Of a stretch of 64,000 nucleotides of DNA, positions 11,098 to 22,400 are shown piece after piece. The stretch lies in NCBI RefSeq assembly GCF_958295425.1, contig NC_081144.1, forward strand, positions 26,154,827 through 26,218,826. Direction: 5' to 3'. The notes below the pieces were generated by a model. It was not told the origin of the DNA, ran no database searches, and was given only the letters and a program-made list of their open reading frames with translations. Origin of the DNA: Solea solea. Its lineage: Eukaryota; Chordata; Actinopteri; Pleuronectiformes; Soleidae. How positions within the stretch are numbered: the stretch's first letter is position 1; each line of letters begins with the position of its first letter. The translations under genes were made by a program, and so were the position numbers.

Positions 11098-11660
11098 TTG
11101 ACCGGGTTCCCACACCTGGTTGACATCAAATTCAAGGACTTTCCAGGACCAATTCCCACAAATGCAAGGACAGAATGTGCTGACTCAGCTTAAGACAGAG
11201 AACAACTTTCAAGAGCGTCTCGGTCCATGATGGCATCCTCTTTTATTGATGTGCAGCAGCTCTGCATCTGGACAAGTGATTGTCCTCAAAGTCCGTCTTT
11301 GTCTTTTGTCTTTGGTGAGACAGAGATTTCCCAGACATCACGTCGTCATTTTCTCTCTCTCTCTTAACTTTACTCGCTCATTGTTCTGCACGGAATCTCA
11401 CGTCAACGGCAGAGAGACAGTGGACAGTGAGTCATGATGTCTCCACGTCTGTCCTGCGTCGTCTCGTCTACGTACATCAAGCAACGCAGGGCATCAAACA
11501 GTAGGCGTCGTCACAAACAAGGGAGACACTTACCTAAATATCAACTTCACTTCTTTACTGCACAACATTCAAGCACTTTCAAGAACCCATGTCTATTTAG
11601 GGCCATTTTCAAAAACTTTCAAGGGCCTTGAATTAATTTTTTTTGGAATTCAAAAAATGA
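11098..11660 (+). repeat. Family B dispersed repeat, copy 2
   Basis: The segment matches 3291-3800 across its length and extends further at the right, with 'aagaacccatgtctatttag' and 'tcaagggccttgaatt'. The GGGTTCCCACACC start and a TTCAAGGxCTTGAA-like end suggest diverged inverted termini. Confidence 0.8.
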
Positions 11661-12670
11661 CATTTAAACTTTGTTTAATTTATATTTAGAGAGATTTTGG
11701 GTCATTTCACGAGTCCTTCAATTTCTATTCTGTAAAAACGAAATTTGGGTGAAAAACTGCAGAAAGTTCACATCAAATTTTATTACGTGAAAAGAAAAAT
11801 GTTTGAGACAAAAAAATTTCATTCAGCAACAACAAGCACTTTAAAAAAGAGTCATTTTTAGACTTTTGTATAGTAAGATAAAAGGACCATTGCGTTAATT
11901 CCAAGAGCATTACACAAACTATTAGAATAGAATAGAACTTTATTTGTCTGACATGTGGCTCAACATCAACATTAGTATTATTCACATAAATATTAGATAT
12001 ATGGATATATTCTTACTTGGTTACAGTTACAGCAACTAATGCAGGAGAATATGTGAATGAACTGTTATTAAATTATAATTAATTGTTGTGATTTTCTTTG
12101 TTAGTGTTCACTCTGATCACAGTTGTTTGTGTATTGATTCAAAAAGCAACCTCACAGTTTAAAACAGATCTACGAGTGTATTCTGTTATAGGGATAATCT
12201 GGGATTACAGGTGAAAAATGGCTGTCAGCGAGGATTACGGGACAGAAGGACATTTAAAGGTAAGATAAACATTCAAAGTGGTCATTTTTTCTTACAGATC
12301 TACATTATGTTCAGTCCAGGATCTTTTAGGAAAACGTCCGGCTGTTTATTTAACACACAAACAAGCTGCTGAAGTTCATTTTGTTAAGTGGTAGAATTCA
12401 GATCTTTTTGGGAAAGCTCTTTTGGTCTGTGCTGGTCCTGCTGAGGCATGGATTAGGTTCCTTTAGTCTCACTGCCTTTCACAACTCTGTCCTATGTCAT
12501 AAAAACCTCCAAAAATAGCTTAAAGTAGCCTCACAGAGCCATGAAAACATGGCTGCCTGAGGGGAAAACTGATTTCAGCCATTTAACAAAAGACTCCCCT
12601 CAGAAGATATACAGTGTACACTGTCTTAAAACCATGTTGACCTCATTATCTCACCATTAGAAATCTCATT
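11661..12670. other. Intergenic DNA between pnpla1 and etv7
   Basis: No exon is seen. 'attagaatagaatagaactt' at about 11919-11938 resembles the head of a common fish retroposon that is also present, in a different form, at 40006. Candidate etv7 polyadenylation signals on the minus strand cannot be ranked. Confidence 0.4.
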
Positions 12671-12674
12671 TTCA

Positions 12675-12965
12675 ACAGGAAAGGGTTAGTTTGTGCTGCT
12701 TTGTTAACCCCCGCACCAAAGCCCATTGAGAAAACTAGCGATTTTAGCTCACAGGGACACGGGAGCTGCTGGTCCACTGCTGCCTCGTGTGGTCACTTTG
12801 TGTCATTGAGGTCAATCCAAATGAAGGATTTCAAACACTGAAGTTGTAAAATAACACATTTGGACTTAGTGATGGAGGCAGAAGTGGATCAACAACTCCT
12901 GTCGGCCATGATATAAATCTGCTGATTTTATCAATGGACTTTTGTGTGTGAGAATGAGCCGCGAC
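12675..12965. repeat. Family A palindromic MITE downstream of etv7
   Basis: The copy runs from 'caacaggaaagggttag' through 'ctgctggtccactgctgcct', 'cactgaagttgtaaaa' and 'ggaggcagaagtggatcaac' to 'ggacttttgtgtgtgagaat'. It flows directly into the decamer array at 12960. Confidence 0.75.
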
Positions 12966-13158
12966 ACAAAGTGCCACAAAGTGCCACAAAGCGAAACAAA
13001 GCGAAACAAAGCGACACAAAGCGAAACAAAGTGCCACAAAGCGCCACAAAGCGCCACAAAGTGACACAAAGCGCCACAAAGCGCCACAAAGTGCCACAAA
13101 GTGCCACAAAGCGAAACAAAGCGACACAAAGTGACACAAAGTGACACAAAGTGACACA
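12960..13158. repeat. Decamer minisatellite CACAAAGTGC/CACAAAGCGC
   Basis: About 20 copies of a 10-bp unit (CACAAAGTGC, with GCGC, GCGA and GTGA variants) lie within the right end of a family A MITE. In other copies that site reads 'tgcgttacaaagttacacaa' only once. The flank 'cttcactttcctgttgg' resumes afterwards. Confidence 0.85.
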
Positions 13159-13322
13159 AACTTCACTTTCCTGTTGGAAAATCAAGTCCAGCGGCAGAGA
13201 GGCAAATCTGTTTCCCGGTAACAGCCAAAAATCACATACTATACCTTTAAGCCATTATATGCCTGGGTTCATTCTTGAAGCTGAAATAAAAATGAAAAGA
13301 CCGAGCGACAATTCTTCTGCTT

Positions 13323-13494
13323 CTATCTCAGTGGAGCGCCACCTGGAGGAGACGGAGGGGAAGCGCGATCTGGCGAAACCTCAAAGCGGTCGTTGCTGAA
13401 CTCATATGTGGGACTGGTCTCTGTGCAGCCGTGTTCTGGGGACTCCACCACGTCCAACTCATGTCTCCTCATGTCCTTTGGGAGTTTGAGAAAC
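13323..13494 (-). CDS. etv7: etv7 last exon (C-terminus)
   Basis: The acceptor 'tctccggcag' leads into [20 protein letters not shown], equivalent to the RFLKTPGKM...LESQE tail of ETV7. A TAG stop lies at 13325-13323. The pyrimidine tract upstream of the acceptor is made of satellite sequence. Confidence 0.9.
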
Positions 13495-16400
13495 CTGCCG
13501 GAGACAGAGCGATGGACATGACGTGAGGAAGAGACAAAGACGACGGAGAGACAAAGACGAGAAAGAGTGAGACAAAGACAACAGAGAGAGAGACAAAAAT
13601 GACAGAGAGAGACAAAGCTGACAGAGAGACAAAGAAGAGAGAGAGACAAAGACGACAGAGAGACAAAGACGAGAGAGTGAGACAAAGACGAGAGTGAGAC
13701 AAAGACGACAGAGACAGACAAAGACGAGAGAGTGAGACAAAGACGACAGAGACAGACAAAGACAACAGAGAGCGACAAAGACGAGAGAGACAGATGACAG
13801 AGACAGACAAAGATGACAGAGAGACAAAGATGAGAGAGACAAAGACGAGAGAGAGTGAGACAAAGACAACACAGAGAGAGAGACAATGCAACAGAGACAG
13901 ACAAAGACGACAGAGACAGTGGGGAGCAGTGAGAGGACCGCACGCCGACAGGAAGCAGGAAGTGTCCCTTTTTTAAAAGACTCTTTAAAAACGTCTAATA
14001 AGTCCTGTCCCAGAATATGTTTAAAACCCCTGAAGATTGCCCTGATGCCATCTTGAACACAGCAGAGGTCACCTCCTCTAACCTGATGCCACAGTCCAGC
14101 ACCTCCTGGTCTCCCACACTGAGCTGAGGAAGATGATGAAGAAGCTCTGCAGCAGAAGCTTCATCACAACCGTCCGCCCTGAACAGGTCTGTGTAAAGGT
14201 CCAATGCATGCTTCCTCGTCTGCGCCGCCTCTGTGGTCACTGTTCCATCAGGAAGACGAAGACACACCATCCTCCTCCTCCTCTCAACCACAGATCTCTC
14301 CAGGTTAAAAAAGGAGGAGGTCGGAGCGTCCATGTCGTGGAGTTTTAATAAAATGAGCTCGGACTAGAGCTCTTTTAGCTCTCTCATTTAAAAAGGGAGT
14401 TCAGCCGTTTTCTTTTTCTTTTATTAAAATGTTCTGGGAGTCACTGTGTGAGACAGAGACACTTTCATGTCCCTGATCTCCTCCTCTAACTCCTGCACAG
14501 CTTTCTGAGTTTTCACAGAGGAGTAGGCCGAGTACTGCTGACAGTAGACCCTGATCTGGACCTTTCCCACCGCCCACCGCTGACTAAAAGAGTTAAAATC
14601 TGCCTTTTTAGATCTCCAGTACTATCAGAACAATTTAAAATCCTCACAGAAATTAAAATCCTGTAACAATTTAAGATTAAAATGCCAAAAGGAGTTGGAT
14701 TTCTGCGTGTGAGATAAAACCAGCTCCATTAAAACTAAGTGATGGTCTGTTAAAACCACAGAGAGGATCTGACAGTTTAAAACATGCGCAGTAAAAAATC
14801 AGAAAGATAAAATCTGTCTAAACGAGCAGCACTGACTCGACCATGTGACATCTTTACCCACGTGTAGTGTTTGACGTGAGGGTGTTTCATCCTCACACGT
14901 CCACCACATGACTTTTCTCTAAAAGCTGAGATGAGATGAGATTTTACTGTTCTGTCCAAAGTAAAATCTGTACAACAGTTCCAGTCTCCTCCTAAAATAA
15001 GTTTATTTACTTCTTCTTGGAGTGTTTTAAAAACTTTGATGATCTCTGAGCTTGAAATAATCTAAACATTTAAAAGGGGAGAGAATAAAACAGCCACTCC
15101 TGCACTTAAGTTGGTGCCATGGCTGAGGACGTACTGTCCTCTCCACCATAAAGCCCAGTCTACTTCATTCCCACTATCATTGTGTGTTTCCTGGAGAAAA
15201 ATTACATCCAGTCTTTCCTGTTGAATAGTTTCAGAAACTAAAGCTCTTTTATGTGCGTCTCTACCTCCATTAATATTTAAAGAGTCTGCTCTCAAGACCT
15301 TCATGACAGTAAAAACCAGAGAAGAAGAGACACCAAGTGATAATTGATCATGACCTTTTATTTAGAAGATTTCCTTTTTTTAACATTAGCAAAGTTTTTC
15401 CGCAGGTTAGTCGCAAGTTTCTTTAAACAAAATCTTTTCTTCACGTTCAGCAGATCTAAGCCCACCACTTTCTGAAGGGCGGTGGCAGAGGTTATAAACT
15501 TCCCTGTATCAGGGAAATAGTTTGGCCAAAAGTGTCTCTAAGAAATGATTGATCTCCTCCAGAGAATATAAATCAATGTTCTGAGACACACTGTCAGTGA
15601 GAGACACAACATCTGACTCAGCCTCAGCCTGCTCCTCCCTGACCACAGCTTCAGCTGACACCTGTACTGACACCTGAGACATCACCTGAGGCGACCACCG
15701 ATACCAGGAGCCACGGACACCGGACCGCCGACCTCGGCAGTTGCACCTTCCCCTGTGTTCACCTGAACAGCTGATCTCTGTCTATGAGGACACACGATTT
15801 TTTTATGTCCCACGTCACCACACTCAAAACACTTCATGTTTCCAGAGGAACCATAGACCATATAAAAGCCGTGAGTGGGAGAGTCCAAACATAAAGACCT
15901 GTCTCCTCAGAGACTGAACATGTTTCAGTTTCTGGTCCTTACAGCCCAGAGTCACAGACCGGAATCCACTCGCCATCCTCCCGATGCGCTTCGTTGGGGA
16001 TGAACGGGGAACCCCGGACACAGTGACCCGGGTGGAAGGAACCGCCAGAGCAGAGACCTGTATAAACTCCTCATTTACAAATAAGCCGCTCCCTATGAGC
16101 GGAGAAACAAAAGCCGCCTCTTTTAAAAACACAACCACGGCCTTGTTCATGCGGGACGCGTACGAGATGTTCCCGTGTCCCAGCTGCTCTCCTACCGCCA
16201 ACAACACCTGCTCCACCGTGGTGTTCGGCTGCGGCACCAGCCGCACACCGTGTCTCAGAGACAGAGACGAGACGGCGTCTCCACCGTGAAACACGGAACA
16301 CCGACACCACACACACACACACACACTACACTACACTATCACACAAAAAACACAAAGACGAAGAGAAAAGTTTGAAACTTCACAAACTCTCAGACACACT

Positions 16401-19400
16401 CACCACGCTCTCCACTAGTGATGTGTCGCTCGTGAACGTTACGTTCAAAATGAACTAATCTTTTATATGACTCGGGAGTAATGAGTCATCTCAGTGAGTG
16501 ATTCGTTCATTTTCATGCAGTACCTTCTTTCGCCACTTGGCAGACAGCTGCATAAGCTCAGCAGGAAAGGAAACAGAAATGATTAGTTCAGGATTCACTC
16601 AACTGAGAGTCGGTTCTCAGGTCACGTGACAGCTACCTAGTCACTGTCGTGCTGTTAAACAACAATGGCAGAGAGGATACAGGACACAAGTCACTTTATT
16701 GAGGTGTGTATTTGCTTTCCTAGGGTTTCATATGGTTTGAATTGCTTGTGGCATTTTGTTTATTATACTTTGTCGGCTGAAGCAAACGATGTTAAGTGTT
16801 TGAGAACCGCAGTCTTTTTTTTACAACGCCCACAAGAGGGATACAGCGCCAACCGCTGTAAAAATGAACAAAATGAACGAAATGACTCAAAAAAAGATTA
16901 GTTCAATTTACTGCCCGAGAGTAAAAGATCTGAGTCAGTAAGAAGAGTCCAACTTCCCATCACTAGTGCAGAGAGAGAGACAGACAGACAGACAGAGAGA
17001 AACAAAGACAAGAGAGACAAAGACGAGAGAGAGACAAAGACTACAGAGAGACAAAGACAAGAGAGACAAAGACAAGAGAGACAAAGACGAGAGAGAGTGA
17101 GACAAAGACGACAGAGAGACAAAGACGAGAGAGAGTGAGACAAAGATGACAGAGAGACAAAGATGACAGAGAGTGAGATAAAGATGACAGAGAGACAAAG
17201 AGGAGAGAGAGACAAAGACGACAGAGAGACAAAGACGAAAGAGAGACAGAGACGACAGAGAGACAAAGACGACAGAGAGAGAGACAAATACGAGAGAGAG
17301 AGAGAGACAAAGACGACAGAGACAAAGAAGAAAGAGAGACAAAGACGAGAGAGAGTGAGACAAAGACGACAGAGATAAAGACGACAGAGAGACAAAGATG
17401 AAAGAGAGAGAGAGAAAGACAACAGGGACAGAGAGAGACAAAGACGACAGAGAGAGAAAGACAACAGAGACAGAGAGAGAGAGACAAAGACGACAGAGAG
17501 AGCGAGAGACAAAGATGACAGAGAGACATAGACGAGAGAGATAAAGACGACAGATATAAAGACGATAGAGACAAAGACGAGAGAGAGACAAAGACGAGAG
17601 AGAGTGAGACAAAGATGACAGAGAGAGAGAGGGAGAGACAAAGACGACAGAGAGAGAGGGAGAGAGAGAAAGACAACAGAGAGACAAAGACTACTGATAG
17701 TGAGACAAAGACGACAGAGAGACAAAGACAAAAGCACGAACCTGAAGAGCAGTTTCTGTCCTCGCTCCTTTCTGATAATGTTGAGTTTGTAGTAGTGACG
17801 CAGAGCACGAGACATTTTCTCGTACGTCATATTGTCTCGATTCTAGAAAAAGGAAACAAATGATGATCAAAGTGTCTGTGTGTCAGGAATGTGCTGAATT
17901 TAGTCTTAAAAGGACATTCATGTCCAATCCAACTTTATTTGTAAAGCACTTTAAAAACAACCACAGAGCTGTAAATAAAACAACAAAGAGGTCAGAACTT
18001 CTGTGAAGTCTTAAAATGACACGGACATGAATTCAACATAAAACTTTGCTCTTTAATTGTCCTAAACGAGCTTCCATAGTGATCAAAGTCAGCAGTGTCA
18101 CTACGTCACATTCACTCGTTCATTCTTTTTAAATCATTTCAGGTGCAGGTGTGAGGCGACGTGAATGTACCGTCACACAGATGTCTGTCTTATATGTACT
18201 ATGAACTAATATTAAAAAATATAATTTTAATGAGGATTTCTGTGACTGTTCAGATCCTGTGACTGTGTTCAGATTGTCTGACTGTGTTCAGATCCTGTGA
18301 CTGACTGTGTTAAGATTCTGTGACTGTGTTCAGATCCTGTGACTGACTGTGTTCAGATTCTGTGATTGACTGTGTTCAGATCATGTGACTGTGTTCAGAT
18401 CCTGTGACTGACTGTGTTCAGATTTTGTGACTGTGTTCAGATCCTGTGATTGACTGTGTTCAGATTCTGTGACTGTGTTCAGATCCTGTGACTGACTGTG
18501 TTCAGATCCTGTGACTGACTGTGTTCAGATTCTGTGACTGTGTTCAGATCCTGTGACTGACTGTGTTCAGATTCTGTGACTGTGTTCAGATCCTGTGACT
18601 GACTGTGTTCAGATTCTGTGACTGTGTTCAGATCCTGTGACTGACTGTGTTCAGATTCTGTGACTGTGTTCAGATCCTGTGATTGACTGTGTTCAGATCC
18701 TGTGACTGACTGTGTTCAGATTCTGTGACTGTGTTCAGATCCTGTGATTGACTGTGTTCAGATCCTGTGACTGACTGTGTTCAGATCCTGTGACTGACTG
18801 TGTTCAGATTCTGTGACTGTGTTCAGATCCTGTGATTGACTGTGTTCAGATCATGTGACTGTGTTCAGATTCTGTGATTGACTGTGTTCAGATCCTGTGA
18901 CTGTGTTCAGATTCTGTGACTCTTCAGATTCTTTGACTGTGTTCAGATCCTGTGACTGACTGTGTTCAGATTCTGTGACTCTTCAGATTCTTTGACTGTG
19001 TTCAGATCCTGTGACTGACTGTGTTCAGATTGTCTGACTTTGTTCAGATTCTGTGACTGACTGTGTTCAGATTCTGTGACTGACTGTGTTCAGATTCTGT
19101 GACTGTGTTCAGATCCTGTGATTGACTGTGTTCAGATCCTGTGACTGACTGTGTTCAGATCCTGTGACTGACTGTGTTCAGATCCTGTGACTGTGTTCAG
19201 ATTCTGTGACTCTTCAGATTCTTTGACTGTGTTCAGATCCTGTGACTGACTGTGTTCAGATCCTGTGACTGTGTTCAGATCCTGTGATTGACTGTGTTCA
19301 GATCCTGTGACTGACTGTGTTCAGATCCTGTGACTGACTGTGTTCAGATCCTGTGACTGTGTTCAGATTCTGTGACTCTTCAGATTCTTTGACTGTGTTC

Positions 19401-22400
19401 AGATCCTGTGACTGACTGTGTTCAGATCCTGTGACTGTGTTCAGATTCTGTGACTCTTCAGATTCTTTGACTGTGTTCAGATCCTGTGACTGTGTTCAGA
19501 TCCTGTGACTGACTGTGTTCAGATTCTGTGACTGTGTTCAGATTCTCTGACTGTGTTCAGATCCTGTGACTGACTGTGTTCAGATTCTGTGACTGTGTTA
19601 AGATTCTGTGACTGTGTTCAGATTCTGTGACTGTGTTAAGATTCTCTGACTGTGTTCAGATCCTGTGACTGTGTTCAGATTCTGTGACTCTTCAGATTCT
19701 TTGATTGTGTTCAGATCCTGTGACTGTGTTCAGATCCTGTGACTGACTGTGTTCAGATCCTGTGACTGACTGTGTTCAGATTCTGTGACTGTGTTAAGAT
19801 CCTGTGACTGTGTTCAGATTGTCTGTGTTCAGATCCTGTGACTGACTGTGTTCAGATTGTCTGACTTTGTTCAGATTCTGTGACTGACTGTGTTCAGATC
19901 CTGTGACTGACTGTTTTCAGATTCTGTGACTGTGTTCAGATCCTGTGACTGTGTTCAGATCCTGTGACTGTGTTCAGATCCTGTGACTGTGTTCAGATCC
20001 TGTGACTGACTGTGTTCAGATTCTGTGACTGTGTTAAGATTCTCTGACTGTGTTCAGATCCTGTGACTGTGTTCAGATCCTGTGACTGACTGTGTTCAGA
20101 TGCTGTGACTGACTGTGTTCAGATTCTGTGACTGTGTTAAGATTCTCTGACTGTGTTCAGATCCTGTGACTGACTGTGTTCAGATTCTCTGACTGTGTTC
20201 AGATTCTGTGACTGTGTTCAGATCCTGTGACTGACTGTGTTCAGATCCTGTGACTGACTGTGTTCAAATTCTGTGACTGTGTTAAGATCCTGTGACTGTG
20301 TTCAGATTGTCTGACTGTGTTCAGATCCTGTGACTGACTGTGTTCAGATTGTCTGACTTTGTTCAGATTCTGTGACGGACTGTGTTCAGATCCTGTGACT
20401 GACTGTTTTCAGATTCTGTGACTGTGTTCAGATCCTGTGACTGACTGTGTTCAGATCCTGTGATGACTGTGTTCAGATCCTGTGACTGTGTTCAGATCCT
20501 GTGACTGACTGTGTTCAGAATCTGTGACTGTGTTCAGATCATGTGACTGTGTTCAGATTCTGTGATTGACTGTGTTCAGATTCTGTGACTTCAGATTCTC
20601 TGACTGTGTTCAGACACTGTGACTGTGTTCAGATCCTGTGACTGACTGTGTTCAGATTATGTGACTGTGTTAAGATTCTCTGACTGTGTTCAGATTCTGT
20701 GACTGTGTTAAGATTCTCTGACTGTGTTCAGATCCTGTGACCGACTGTGTTCAGATTGTCTGACTTTGTTCAGATTCTGTGACTGTGTTAAGATTCTCTG
20801 ACTGTGTTCAGATCCTGTGGCTGACTGTGTTCAGATTCTCTGACTGTGTTCAGATCCTGTGACTGACTGTGTTCAGATCCTGTGACTGACTGTGTTCAGA
20901 TCCTGTGACTGACTGTTTTCAGATTCTGTGACTGTGTTCAGATCCTGTGACTGTGTTCAGATCCTGTGTCTGACTGTGTTCAGATCCTGTGACTGTGTTC
21001 AGATTCTCTGACTGTGTTCAGATCCTGTGACTGACTGTGTTCAGATTCTCTGACTGTGTTCAGATTCTGTGACTGTGTTCAGATCCTGTGACTGACTGTG
21101 ATCAGATTATGTGACTGTGTTCAGATCCTGTGACTGACTGTGTTCAGATTGTCTGACTTTGTTCAGATTCTGTGACTGACTGTGTTCAGATCCTGTGACT
21201 GACTGTGTTCAGATTCTGTGACTGTGTTCAGATCCTGTGACTGACTGTGTTCAGATTCTGTGACTGTGTTCAGATCCTGTGATTGACTGTGTTCAGATCA
21301 TGTGACTGTGTTCAGATCCTGTGACTGACTGTGTTCAGATCCTGTGACTGTGTTCAGATTCTGTGACTCTTCAGATTCTTTGACTGTGATCAGATCCTGT
21401 GACTGTGTTCAGATCCTGTGACTGACTGTGTTCAGATTCTGTGACTGTGTTCAGATTCTGTGACTGTTTTCAGATCCTGTGACTGTGTTCAGATGCTGTG
21501 ACTGTCTGTGTTCAGATTCTGTGACTGTGTTAAGATTCTCTGACTGTGTTCAGATCCTGTGACTGACTGTGTTCAGATTCTGTGACTGTGTTAAGATTCT
21601 GTGACTGTGTTAAGATTCTCTGACTGTGTTCAGATTCTGTGACTGTGTTAAGATCCTGTGACTGTGTTCAGATGTCTGACTGTGTTCAGATCCTGTGACT
21701 GACTGTGTTCAGATTGTCTGACTTTGTTCAGATTCTGTGACTGACTGTGTTCAGATCCTGTGACTGACTGTTTTCAGATTCTGTGACTGTGTTCAGATCC
21801 TGTGACTGACTGTGTTCAGATCCTGTGATGACTGTGTTCAGATCCTGTGACTGTGTTCAGATCCTGTGACTGACTGTGTTCAGATTGTCTGACTTTGTTC
21901 AGATTCTGTGACTGACTGTGTTCAGATTCTGTGACTGACTGTGTTCAGATTCTGTGACTGTGTTCAGATCCTGTGATTGACTGTGTTCAGATCATGTGAC
22001 TGTGTTCAGATCCTGTGACTGACTGTGTTCAGATCCTGTGACTGTGTTCAGATTCTGTGACTCTTCAGATTCTTTGACTGTGTTCAGATCCTGTGACTGT
22101 GTTCAGATCCTGTGACTGACTGTGTTCAGATTCTGTGACTGTGTTCAGATTCTGTGACTGTTTTCAGATCCTGTGACTGTGTTCAGATGCTGTGACTGTC
22201 TGTGTTCAGATTCTGTGACTGTGTTAAGATTCTCTGACTGTGTTCAGATCCTGTGACTGACTGTGTTCAGATTCTGTGACTGTGTTAAGATTCTGTGACT
22301 GTGTTAAGATTCTCTGACTGTGTTCAGATTATGTGACTGTGTTAAGATCCTGTGACTGTGTTCAGATGTCTGACTGTGTTCAGATCCTGTGACTGACTGT

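Noticed and set aside
13323..13943. 206-codon minus-strand open frame
   Set aside because: The last ~57 residues are the etv7 C-terminal exon. The upstream Ser/Leu repeat is intronic satellite before the acceptor at 13495.
16665..16901. 78-codon plus-strand open frame
   Set aside because: It lies wholly inside the hAT-like MITE and matches nothing recognised; non-autonomous elements carry chance frames of this size.
16898..17830. 310-codon minus-strand open frame rich in Ser, Leu, Cys and Val
   Set aside because: Only its first ~30 residues ([10 protein letters not shown]...) are real etv7 coding sequence. The rest is read-through past the donor into the GACAAAGACGACAGAGA satellite.
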